Source of the DNA: an uncultured Mucilaginibacter sp.
GTDB lineage: Bacteria > Bacteroidota > Bacteroidia > Sphingobacteriales > Sphingobacteriaceae
Reading direction: 5' to 3'
Length of the DNA: 64,000 nt
Assembly: GCA_903891475.1 (NCBI GenBank)
Contig: CAITEP010000043.1
Span: 18,589-82,588 of the forward strand
Shown: positions 50,646-58,494 of the stretch, piece after piece
Layout: each line of letters begins with the position of its first letter
Position numbering within the stretch: the stretch's first letter is position 1
Made by a program: the position numbers and the translations under genes
The notes under the pieces: model-generated
Told to the model about the DNA's origin: nothing
Seen by the model: the letters and a program-made list of their open reading frames with translations, nothing else
The model's database searches: none

Positions 50646-51500
50646 ATGAAGCGTAAACCACTGATTTTTTTAATACTGGCAGCAGTTGTTGCTATTGCGG
50701 CCACTACCCACGATTATTTTTTATTGCCCGAATCATTTTTTCTGCATAAAGGTGATAAATTAAATCTGCACCTTATTGAGGGCGACCAGTTTAGTGGGCA
50801 AAATGAGTTGAGCTACCTTCACAGAAAAATAAACAAGTTTATGCTGTATCAAGGTAATAAAAAAGTTGACTTATCTGTTTTAGCGAAAGATAGCAGCAAG
50901 AACCTAGTTGACTATACCATGGGAATAACCGGACAAGCTTTGCTGGATATGAACCGAAGTACAGAATACGGTGATGCCTCTCGCGATAATTTTTCGGAGT
51001 TTTTAATTAGCCAAGGCTATGATAAACTGGCCGAAAAGGTTAAAACTGGCAACCAGTTTAGGCTGAAAGAAAAGCATACCCGCTATTTAAAAACCTTGAT
51101 ATCAGTTGATAACCACGATGGGGGCGTTTACGATAAAGACTTGAACGATGATTTTGAAATTATTTTGAAGGACAACCCCTATAACAAAAAGTATGGCGAT
51201 GATATGTCGGCCAAGGTGAAGTTTAAAGGCAAACCTGCCGCCAACCTAACCGTTAACTTATATATTAAAAGCTTAACAGGCAATGTGTACCCGCAAACAT
51301 TAACTACCGACAAAAAGGGAGAGCTAACCTTTACCATGAGCCGTGAAGGTATTTATATGCTGCGTGCTGCCATTATTGTACCCACTACTGATAAAGATGC
51401 TGATTTCGTAAGCTGGTGGGCCTCCTACACCTTTCCATTTAGTAGCACTGATGATGTGTTGAGCACTTATAAAGAATTTGGTTTCGGCAATAAACATTAG
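50646..51500 (+). CDS. DUF4198-type secreted protein
   Basis: A 284-residue protein with a signal peptide (about residues 1-20, ending AIAATTH). The start THDYFLLPESFFLHKGDKL and the Ig-like half around GKPAANLTVNLYIKSLTG match DUF4198 (NikM-like), found near metal or nutrient uptake genes. WWASYTFPF is near the end. No transporter genes are adjacent here. A terminator-like hairpin follows at 51511. Confidence 0.75.
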   Translation: MKRKPLIFLILAAVVAIAATTHDYFLLPESFFLHKGDKLNLHLIEGDQFSGQNELSYLHRKINKFMLYQGNKKVDLSVLAKDSSKNLVDYTMGITGQALLDMNRSTEYGDASRDNFSEFLISQGYDKLAEKVKTGNQFRLKEKHTRYLKTLISVDNHDGGVYDKDLNDDFEIILKDNPYNKKYGDDMSAKVKFKGKPAANLTVNLYIKSLTGNVYPQTLTTDKKGELTFTMSREGIYMLRAAIIVPTTDKDADFVSWWASYTFPFSSTDDVLSTYKEFGFGNKH

Positions 51501-51510
51501 CCTAAAATAT

Positions 51511-51545
51511 AAAAGGCATAGTTGATGGTCAATATGCTTTTTATT
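51511..51545 (+). terminator. Probable terminator between DUF4198 and lutB
   Basis: AAAAGGCATA (51511-51520) can pair with TATGCTTTTT (51533-51542) with one mismatch, followed by ATT. It is placed between convergent genes and could act in either direction. Confidence 0.45.
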
Positions 51546-51564
51546 AAACTCTATCTATAAGCCT

Positions 51565-52947
51565 TTATTCTGCTTTTTCCTTTTCACCCCACTGTGTCGA
51601 AAATGATTTTTCTGCAACAACTGGCATGATTCGAGTGTTTCCCCACGATTTTTTGAAGAATGTTTTTAGCAGCCAGTTTTTAGTTTTACCATTAAAATAG
51701 TCAGTCAATTTTCTGCTAAGCATACCCCTTTTCCATGCTTTCCAACCAAATTTTTCTTTGGAGGTGATCAAGCCTTGGTTTACCGCATCCCTACGGTTAA
51801 GCAACAGCATTTTATGGATATCAATTTTTACCGGACAAACCTCTGTGCATTTTCCGCACAGACTAGAGGCATAGCTTAGGTGCTTAAATGCTTCCATTCC
51901 ATTTAAATGTGGCTCAATAATAGAGCCAATAGGGCCGCTATAAGTAGTTTCGTAAGTATGCCCGCCAATGTTTCTATAAACCGGACAGCCATTTAAACAG
52001 GCTCCGCAGCGTATGCAATATAGGCCTTGCCTCTGTTCGCGTTGAGCGAGCAGGTTAGTGCGCCCGTTATCCAACAAAATCACGTACATTTCTTCGGGAC
52101 CATCGGTTTCATCCGGTTTGCGCGGGCCACTTAAAATGGTATTGTAAACAGTAATATTTTGTCCGGTACCATGTGTAGCAAGCATGGGCCAAAACATATC
52201 CAAATCGGCCATTGATGGAATTATCTTTTCAATCCCGGTTATGGCAATATGCACCTTTGGGAAGGTGGTGGTTAAACGCGCGTTGCCTTCATTTTCGCTA
52301 ATGGCGATGCTTCCGCTATCGGCTATTAAAAAGTTAGCACCTGTTATGCCCGCATCGGCTTGTACATATTTTTCACGCAATAGCTCGCGGGCTTTTTGCG
52401 TTAGCTCTTCGGGGGTCGAATCAATGGGAGTGCCAAAATGCTCATTAAATAACTTGGCTATATCGCCCTTGCTCAAATGCATGGCAGGGGTAACTATATG
52501 GTAAGGGCGTTGCCCTAATAATTGCACAATGTATTCGCCCAAATCGGTCTCGAGCGATTCGATATGGTTATGCTCTAAAAATTCATTTAGTTGAATTTCT
52601 TCAGTTACCATTGATTTTGATTTTACAATCGTTTTTACGTTGTGCCTATTCAAAATCTTTAATATTTCGGCATTGGCTTCTTCGGCATTGTTTGCCCAAA
52701 TTACCTTGCCGCCCCGGCGTTGAAAATTGGTTTCAAACTCCAACAAATACTTGTCGAGGTTTTCCATCACCCGCCATTTAATAACATGGCCTTTTTTCTT
52801 GATGTTTTCGAGGTTGATGATTTTCGACAGTCCCCGCTCTACCGCGGCATCATATCTGCCCATATTAAAATTAATAATACGGCGATGACCCATATCAAAG
52901 GCCTTCTGCTCAGAAGTAACCAGAAATTCATCAGCATCTGTAGACAT
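51565..52947 (-). CDS. lutB: LutB-type iron-sulfur oxidoreductase subunit
   Basis: A 460-residue protein of the LutB/LldF family, part of the three-protein L-lactate oxidase LutABC. An N-terminal LUD domain (TIVKSKSMVTEEIQLNE) is followed by two 4Fe-4S motifs, CIRCGACLNGCPVYRN near residue 312 and CGKCTEVCPVKI near residue 364. LutA and LutC are not adjacent, so the other subunits lie elsewhere or the protein has another partner. The -7 box TAACTTTG sits 4 bp before the ATG. Confidence 0.88.
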   Translation of the reverse strand: MSTDADEFLVTSEQKAFDMGHRRIINFNMGRYDAAVERGLSKIINLENIKKKGHVIKWRVMENLDKYLLEFETNFQRRGGKVIWANNAEEANAEILKILNRHNVKTIVKSKSMVTEEIQLNEFLEHNHIESLETDLGEYIVQLLGQRPYHIVTPAMHLSKGDIAKLFNEHFGTPIDSTPEELTQKARELLREKYVQADAGITGANFLIADSGSIAISENEGNARLTTTFPKVHIAITGIEKIIPSMADLDMFWPMLATHGTGQNITVYNTILSGPRKPDETDGPEEMYVILLDNGRTNLLAQREQRQGLYCIRCGACLNGCPVYRNIGGHTYETTYSGPIGSIIEPHLNGMEAFKHLSYASSLCGKCTEVCPVKIDIHKMLLLNRRDAVNQGLITSKEKFGWKAWKRGMLSRKLTDYFNGKTKNWLLKTFFKKSWGNTRIMPVVAEKSFSTQWGEKEKAE

Positions 52948-52951
52948 TTAA

Positions 52952-52959
52952 CAAAGTTA
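52952..52959 (-). promoter_or_regulatory. lutB promoter -7 element
   Basis: TAACTTTG on the minus strand matches TAnnTTTG and is followed by TTAA then ATG, so a leaderless transcript is likely if this box is used. Confidence 0.5.
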
Positions 52960-53075
52960 AGTATTCCTGTAAAAAAATACCATCAACTTTAAAAATAACT
53001 ATTCCAGGCAGTTAGCCATAAAACAAAAAACAAGATGAATAACCAAATAAGTTATTAATTGATATAGGCTGATAC

Positions 53076-54482
53076 TTATTTCAAAAACTTAATTTTGAAA
53101 GTTACTTTTTCGGGTGCACCTGCTGTATTGCCTATCCATGCAGGGCCATTTGCAATTAGCTCAAGTGCTTTTTTATTGGCCAAATCGGTAAGGCCTTCTA
53201 CAATATTAATATTACTAATAGCACCCTCGTGGTTTACCTCAAAACTTATTTTTACTAAACCTGCGGCACCAACCGTAAATTCTTCGCTGGTTTTTAGGTA
53301 TCTACGATAATTACCCCATCCGTTTTTAGGGTGGGCTCGTTTTAGGATGGTATCGCCCTCGTTTACCTTTTTGTTATAATCGGCAACAATCATTTCATCA
53401 AGAGCATTGTTAACTGGGTTCAGCACAATTTTCTTTAACGAATCTTGATTGGCAACATTTAACTGTTTGGTTTCATACCCGGCATAACCAACCACAATTT
53501 TATCTTTAGCTAGGTTGGCTCTTAGCGTAAATGAGCCCTTATCATCGGTAACCGTTTCATTGCTGGTACCCGCAATTTTTACAATGGCACCAACCACAGG
53601 GAAGCCACCATCTTTTCCAACAACCTTACCTTTTATTAAGGCATTATTTGCTTGTAAATCGGGAGCTATATATCCGTATTCATTTGATGGTGTTTTGGTT
53701 ACCCCATCAACCTTGCTTGTTAGCAATTGGTTCATAACTGGAGCAGGTTGCTTTTTAGGCAGGGCCACTTTGGCTACTGCTTCCTGCTTATTATCTTTAT
53801 GGGCAGCCATTTCCATCACAATCATTTCGTTTAGCGGAGTCGTATCTTTTTTAGCATCCTCCTTAGTTACTGGCACAACGGGAGGGTTAAAAGCTACGAT
53901 ATTATCGGGTGCTGCAACCGGAGCGTTTGCTAAAGAAGCAATGTTAGCATCTTTAAATTTCCCTTTTTTCTTTTTGGAACTTGGAACAACATTGTCAGCT
54001 TCTGAAGCATTATTTCCTGTTTCTTTATCTGGGAAAAACCCGCTGGTATCTAATTTAGCGGGAGCTGGTTCTGCATTATTTTTTTCTATAGCAACTTTCT
54101 CAACTGCTTCGGGCTTTGAAGCTGCTGCCTTCGGTTTTTCCGGAGTGGTAATATTGGAGGCAAGCCTTTTTTCCTGGTTATTATTGCTCTTAAACCAAAG
54201 TACCCCTATCACGCTTACCAGTAATACAAAGGAAGCAGCAATACTCAACATCCTCCAAGGAATTACACGCCCTTCTTTTTTATTTATCCTGTTGTTTAAA
54301 CGTTGCTTGATATCAGCCAAATGACTATCATGACTTGCAGCCATGCTTTCATAGCCTTCCATCGCCTCCATTAAAAATGGGTCGTGCTGGGCACGCAGCT
54401 CCAACTGGTGCATAGCTTTGGCATCCAGCTCGCCTGCATGGTACTTAATAATTTGCAATATGTCAAATTCCTGGTCAGACAC
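53076..54482 (-). CDS. Membrane protein with carboxypeptidase-regulatory and TonB-like domains
   Basis: A 468-residue protein. The first 60 residues resemble a cytosolic anti-sigma head, a membrane segment lies near 76-96, and a long Lys/Ala/Pro-rich linker follows. A CarboxypepD_reg-like domain (GKVVGKDGGFPVVGAIVKI) spans about 285-365, and the C-terminus resembles a TonB domain (VKISFEVNHEGAISNINI). It overlaps the sigma gene by 8 bp, so it is probably the sigma regulator, with a periplasmic sensing part. Confidence 0.8.
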   Translation of the reverse strand: MSDQEFDILQIIKYHAGELDAKAMHQLELRAQHDPFLMEAMEGYESMAASHDSHLADIKQRLNNRINKKEGRVIPWRMLSIAASFVLLVSVIGVLWFKSNNNQEKRLASNITTPEKPKAAASKPEAVEKVAIEKNNAEPAPAKLDTSGFFPDKETGNNASEADNVVPSSKKKKGKFKDANIASLANAPVAAPDNIVAFNPPVVPVTKEDAKKDTTPLNEMIVMEMAAHKDNKQEAVAKVALPKKQPAPVMNQLLTSKVDGVTKTPSNEYGYIAPDLQANNALIKGKVVGKDGGFPVVGAIVKIAGTSNETVTDDKGSFTLRANLAKDKIVVGYAGYETKQLNVANQDSLKKIVLNPVNNALDEMIVADYNKKVNEGDTILKRAHPKNGWGNYRRYLKTSEEFTVGAAGLVKISFEVNHEGAISNINIVEGLTDLANKKALELIANGPAWIGNTAGAPEKVTFKIKFLK

Positions 54483-55044
54483 TTTCTTTCTCCAAACAAA
54501 TTTTAAGGTTGCGTTTCCCGTTTTGTATATAGCTTTTCACCTCGTTCAAATTAAACCCGGTTAGTTCGGCAATTTCCTTATAACATTTTTCCTTCAAATA
54601 AAACAAATCAATGCTTTGCTTTTGCGCTTCGGTAAGCCTGTCAATACAACCTTCTAATGCTTTATAAGCCGCTTCGCGGTTATTATCTTCATGATGCGTA
54701 AACGGAACAAATTCCATAAAATCATCTAAATTAACCACCTCCACCTTTTTATCTTGCCGTAACTGCATCAAACAATAATTCCTGCTCAACACATATAGCC
54801 AGCTTTGAAAGTTTTCTATCTGATGCTGTTTTACCTTGGTTATCAAACTTTCAAAAATACCCATTACGGCATCCTTAGCCAGCTCCTCATCCTTTAAATA
54901 CTTTACACAAACCCCAAAAACGAGTGGCATTTTTTTTTCATACAAATTTGCCAAAAAAACCAAATCGCCACTGTTGCGGTAGCTATTCAGCATTTGCTGG
55001 TCGGTTAATTCGTTTTGCTGCTTTTGCTTTCTAAAAAAGTTCAT
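54475..55044 (-). CDS. ECF-type RNA polymerase sigma factor
   Basis: A 189-residue sigma factor. Region 2 includes DEELAKDAVMGIFESL and NFQSWLYVLSRNYCLMQLR; region 4 includes LTEAQKQSIDLFYLKEKCYK and FNLNEVKSYIQNGKRNLK. It overlaps the downstream regulator gene by 8 bp, forming a sigma/anti-sigma type pair. The -7 box TATTTTTG at 55055-55062 lies just before the start. Confidence 0.9.
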   Translation of the reverse strand: MNFFRKQKQQNELTDQQMLNSYRNSGDLVFLANLYEKKMPLVFGVCVKYLKDEELAKDAVMGIFESLITKVKQHQIENFQSWLYVLSRNYCLMQLRQDKKVEVVNLDDFMEFVPFTHHEDNNREAAYKALEGCIDRLTEAQKQSIDLFYLKEKCYKEIAELTGFNLNEVKSYIQNGKRNLKICLEKESV

Positions 55045-55054
55045 TTTGGGGTGG

Positions 55055-55062
55055 CAAAAATA
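55055..55062 (-). promoter_or_regulatory. Promoter -7 element of the sigma/regulator pair
   Basis: TATTTTTG on the minus strand matches TAnnTTTG, followed by GCCACC and 10 bp later the ATG. It looks like a primary-sigma promoter rather than a self-activated ECF one. Confidence 0.55.
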
Positions 55063-55130
55063 TATTATTTATATCATTTATTGAAATACCACTGCCGTAA
55101 AACTTCTTAAAAATGAATGATTTGGGGGTT

Positions 55131-55217
55131 GAGTAGTGAATGGCGAGAAGTGAGGGGTGAATGGTGAGTTGTGAGAAGTGAATAGAGAGTGGTTGGGTAG
55201 AGAGTGGTAAGAAATGA
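55131..55217. repeat. Purine-biased degenerate GTGAATGGTGAG stretch
   Basis: The plus strand is almost free of C for nearly 90 bp and repeats variants of GTGAATGGTGAG, GTGAGAAGTGA and AGAGAGTGGT. It lies upstream of lpxH in a 365-bp gap (55045-55409) that has no gene of its own. Confidence 0.5.
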
Positions 55218-55262
55218 ATGGAATGGCGGAAATTGAAAGTAATAAAACACTCAAATCAAACT

Positions 55263-55346
55263 CCCTCTCCTTTGGAGAGGGCTGGGGTGAGGCCAAAGCA
55301 AGAATTCTAAAGAACCAAAATTTACCCCCCTCTCCTTTGGAGAGGG
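55263..55346. repeat. Two CCCTCTCC-TTT-GGAGAGGG palindromes
   Basis: Perfect 8-bp inverted repeats with TTT loops occur at 55263-55281 and 55328-55346, 65 bp apart, each followed by a GGGTGAGGC-like tail. They look like copies of one dispersed palindromic element and could also act as hairpins in RNA ahead of lpxH. Confidence 0.75.
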
Positions 55347-55409
55347 TCAGGGTGAGGCTAAACCTTTCTCTAATAATTACACTTTATTATTTTTATTTTT
55401 ACACCCGCT

Positions 55410-56162
55410 ATGCAAAATAGGAACAAAATTTACTTCGCCTCTGATTTTCATTTGGGTAGTGGTCCTTATTTAAAAAGTAGGGAGCGGGAAGATGCCATTA
55501 TCAGGTGGTTGGATGAGGTGAAGATGGATGCCTCCGAGTTGTTTTTAATTGGTGATATTTTCGACTTTTGGTTCGAGTATAAAACCGTTGTGCCAAAAGG
55601 TTATATCCGTTTTTTAGGCAAATTGGCACAATTGACCGATGCTGGTGTAAAACTGTACTTGTTTAAAGGCAACCACGATATGTGGATGTTTGATTATTTT
55701 GTGAATGAGTTGGGTGCCACCATAGTAAGTAATGAACTGGAAATTACCCGCAATGGCAAAACTTTTTACCTGCACCATGGCGACGGACTTGGTCCGGGAG
55801 ATACTTTTTACAAGATTTTAAAAAAATTCTTTCGTAGTAGTTTTTGCCAATGGTTGTTTGCCCGCATACACCCTAATTTTGGTGTAGGCTTGGCCAATTA
55901 TTGGTCGGCCAGGAGCCGCAAAAGCCAGAAAAAAACGCCCGAATATGCCAAGCAAGAGCAAGAATGGCTGGTTATTTTTAGTAAGGATTTATTAAAAACA
56001 CAAACATTTAATTATTTAATTTTTGGCCATAGGCATGTACCTATGGATGTAGATTTAGGCCACAATAGCCGTTACATTAATTTGGGCGAATGGCTGTTTT
56101 ATAAAAGCTATGCTGTTTTTGATGGCGAAAAGGTAACGCTCAAATATTTTGAACAAGCTTAA
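55410..56162 (+). CDS. lpxH: UDP-2,3-diacylglucosamine diphosphatase-like metallophosphoesterase
   Basis: Hydrolyses UDP-2,3-diacylglucosamine to lipid X in lipid A synthesis. The 250-residue calcineurin-like enzyme shows ASDFHLGS, GDIFDFWFEY, KGNHDMW, HHGDGLG and FGHRH, the full set of metal ligands. It is the second Raetz pathway gene here with lpxB. The symbol is by family; the enzyme has not been assayed. Confidence 0.88.
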   Translation: MQNRNKIYFASDFHLGSGPYLKSREREDAIIRWLDEVKMDASELFLIGDIFDFWFEYKTVVPKGYIRFLGKLAQLTDAGVKLYLFKGNHDMWMFDYFVNELGATIVSNELEITRNGKTFYLHHGDGLGPGDTFYKILKKFFRSSFCQWLFARIHPNFGVGLANYWSARSRKSQKKTPEYAKQEQEWLVIFSKDLLKTQTFNYLIFGHRHVPMDVDLGHNSRYINLGEWLFYKSYAVFDGEKVTLKYFEQA

Positions 56163-56277
56163 CGCATTTGGTTTAAGTAAATTTATCAGCCAAGTTTTTG
56201 CATTTAATTTATCATCATGCAAAATAAAATTGAGCCATGCCCTATCTTTTTATTTACTTTGCTTATAATTTTTATAA

Positions 56278-56790
56278 ATGATTATAACTATACCCACAAA
56301 ATATTTTTTACGAACAGTTTTATTGATCCTTTTGGTGATAGGTAACTGTTATTTTGCCCGGGCGCAGGCAGCTTTAAAAACTAATAGCGCTTTTGTGGTT
56401 GCCGAAGTTAAACCTAACACCAAAGGTTTAAGCACCCAAGGAATTATACAGCAATTTTTTAAGACTTATAAAACGGAAGGCAGCGCCAATGCCATTGGCT
56501 ATTTATTTAGTACCAACAAATATTTTACTGATACTGCCCAAATTGCTGAGCTTAAAAGAAAGATGCAGGTGCTGAGCCAATCGGTTGGGGAATACTTGGG
56601 CAACGAGTTGATCTCGCAAAAAAACGCCGGCAAATCATTATATTACTTCAGCTACCTTGTAAAGTTTGATGAACAGCCAGTGCGCTTTACTTTTATGTTT
56701 TATAAGCCCAAAAACGATTGGGTGATTTATCATTTTAAGTTTGATGCTGATTTGGATGCCGAACTTGAACAAGCCGGAAAAATTAAATAA
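56278..56790 (+). CDS. Hypothetical secreted protein
   Basis: A 170-residue protein with a signal peptide (about residues 1-30, ending ARAQ). The mature part includes GIIQQFFKTYKTEGSANAIG and a final alpha-beta stretch, PVRFTFMFYKPKNDWVIYHF, which looks like a small NTF2/cystatin-like fold. I do not recognise the family with confidence. It is followed closely by a PhnA-like gene. Confidence 0.6.
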   Translation: MIITIPTKYFLRTVLLILLVIGNCYFARAQAALKTNSAFVVAEVKPNTKGLSTQGIIQQFFKTYKTEGSANAIGYLFSTNKYFTDTAQIAELKRKMQVLSQSVGEYLGNELISQKNAGKSLYYFSYLVKFDEQPVRFTFMFYKPKNDWVIYHFKFDADLDAELEQAGKIK

Positions 56791-56811
56791 CCCCCTCATA
56801 AAATATAATAA

Positions 56812-57030
56812 ATGGAAACATCAAACGTAAAAGACTGCAACGGAAACCCGCTTTTTGAAGGTGATTCGGTATCGCTGATAAAAAGTTTAAAGGTAAAAGG
56901 TGCGTCGACTACCCTTAAACAAGGCACTACCGTTAAAAAAATCAGACTTACGGATAACGATGAAGAGGTAGATTGTAAAATTGACGGCATGAGCATAGTG
57001 CTGAAAACCTGCTTTTTAAAAAAGAAATAA
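56812..57030 (+). CDS. PhnA/YjdM C-terminal domain protein
   Basis: A 72-residue protein matching only the C-terminal SH3-like domain of PhnA/Yjd[39 protein letters not shown] and [19 protein letters not shown]. The N-terminal zinc ribbon is absent. Despite the old name, YjdM is not linked firmly to phosphonate use. It lies 21 bp after the secreted protein gene. Confidence 0.85.
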   Translation: METSNVKDCNGNPLFEGDSVSLIKSLKVKGASTTLKQGTTVKKIRLTDNDEEVDCKIDGMSIVLKTCFLKKK

Positions 57031-57042
57031 TATTTTTATAGC

Positions 57043-57258
57043 ATGGAAAAAAAAGAAAGAACCAAAATCATTTTGCAAACTTTAATGTTTGTAATAATAC
57101 TATTGTTTAGCCTTTACCGCACTTACAAAAGTGTAGAGATACACAGTACCAAGCATATCATTATTTCGGGAATAGGTGTGGTGTTGAGCCTGGTGGGTAT
57201 TTATATTATGTTGAGCCCATTGTTCAAAAAAAATAAAAACAACGATTTTTTTAATTAA
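57043..57258 (+). CDS. Small membrane protein
   Basis: A 71-residue protein with a basic start (MEKKERTK) and two hydrophobic segments (about residues 10-28 and 38-59). It lies 12 bp after the PhnA-like gene and just before another two-segment gene. No family is recognised, and similarity to the next gene is limited to topology. Confidence 0.55.
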   Translation: MEKKERTKIILQTLMFVIILLFSLYRTYKSVEIHSTKHIIISGIGVVLSLVGIYIMLSPLFKKNKNNDFFN

Positions 57259-57284
57259 GCCACGCTAATTGTATATTATTGAAG

Positions 57285-57545
57285 ATGAAACTTTTATTTA
57301 GTAGTTTAAAAGACAAAGAAAATAGGAAGCTGTTTGGCGCGAGTGTGCTTTTTTTACTTTTTTTGGGCTTGGCCTTACTTAGCGTTATACATGGTTTTCA
57401 AAATAACGAAAGTTGGCGCATAGCACTAGGATCAATAGGAATGGTGGTTTGCGCCTTCCTTTTTTATGTATCAATAACAGCCCTTTTAAAAAAAATAAAC
57501 ACGCCACCACTTGAGCCATTGCCTAAGGCTAAAAAGAAAAAATAG
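57285..57545 (+). CDS. Small membrane protein
   Basis: An 86-residue protein with a charged N-terminus (MKLLFSSLKDKENRKLFG), two hydrophobic segments (about residues 18-36 and 47-66) and a basic tail ending KAKKKK. I use ATG 57285, not the TTG at 57279. It is the last of a run of four short genes after lpxH. Function unknown. Confidence 0.55.
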   Translation: MKLLFSSLKDKENRKLFGASVLFLLFLGLALLSVIHGFQNNESWRIALGSIGMVVCAFLFYVSITALLKKINTPPLEPLPKAKKKK

Positions 57546-57629
57546 ATTATTAATATCAGGTTTACGTCGCCAAGAAACGTTTTTGATTATTGAAAGTTCT
57601 AATAATTAAAAATATAACTTTATAAAATT

Positions 57630-58448
57630 TCAATCATAGTTTTTTTCGATATAATAATCAGTCGATTTATCTTTAATTTGATTTTCATCCAAACTATTAG
57701 AGCCTGATAGCTTAATATTCATTTTATTTTCACTAAAACCAATCGTTTTAAAATTATTAAAAGGCACCCAAGTACCGGGAGCATCCATTAAGTTAAAGGT
57801 TTTTAAAGGGTTTTTTAAAGGTATTTCTATAGCTTCAAAAACAAATTCTACTTCATTGTCAGTATCCTTAGCTTCGAAAATTAAACCGGGTAAACCTTGT
57901 AGTTTCCAAGGCCCGCTGCTAATAGGAATTTCAGGACAATACCAAGCCACGTAATTACGCCCTCTAAAAGTTGTTGTCGCTTTGAAACATTTATAATTAC
58001 TAAAGTATTTAACTTCATTAAATAATTTCCAATTAATTGATGGAATTGGTTCCGAACTCATAAATCCCTTTTTGTTGACTAATTGGCGCATTTCTAATTT
58101 TCTTTTTTCAAAATCCATCGCGAAAACTTCACCAACATCATCAGAATAAGACGGTTTTAAAGTAATTGATATTGAAAAATCATTGATATCATCTGCTTCC
58201 TTATTAAGGTGATTTTTTAAAATACTATCAAGGTTTTGCTTGGGGGGGATGCCATTAATTATGCTACTCAAGTATACATAATACGAATTTGTTTTGTTGA
58301 AAAATAAAATACTAACTAAACCAGAAGTATCTTTATTTATACTGTTCGGGAATAAATTTAAAATTCTTTTATAGGTTAATTTCCCTTGCCAGTTTTGGGC
58401 AATTGCTGGGTGAACAAGTATTAAAAACAAATAAAATATTTTTTTCAT
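57630..58448 (-). CDS. GLPGLI family secreted protein
   Basis: A 272-residue protein with a signal peptide (about residues 1-17, ending AIAQ). It bears the family motif WKLQGLPGLIFEAKD, with RNYVAWYCPEIPISSGP before it, typical of Bacteroidota GLPGLI proteins of unknown function. I use ATG 58448, as the upstream ATG at 58478 would put ten polar residues before the signal peptide. It follows the DUF3857 gene by 46 bp. Confidence 0.88.
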   Translation of the reverse strand: MKKIFYLFLILVHPAIAQNWQGKLTYKRILNLFPNSINKDTSGLVSILFFNKTNSYYVYLSSIINGIPPKQNLDSILKNHLNKEADDINDFSISITLKPSYSDDVGEVFAMDFEKRKLEMRQLVNKKGFMSSEPIPSINWKLFNEVKYFSNYKCFKATTTFRGRNYVAWYCPEIPISSGPWKLQGLPGLIFEAKDTDNEVEFVFEAIEIPLKNPLKTFNLMDAPGTWVPFNNFKTIGFSENKMNIKLSGSNSLDENQIKDKSTDYYIEKNYD

Positions 58449-58494
58449 AAAAAAACTTTTAGAATAACAATCTCCCATTTAAAATAATAAGTCC

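Noticed and set aside
53515..54324. Long open frame opposite the multi-domain sigma regulator gene.
   Set aside because: It mirrors a Lys/Ala/Pro-rich linker whose complement lacks stop codons; it has no domain and conflicts with a well-supported gene.
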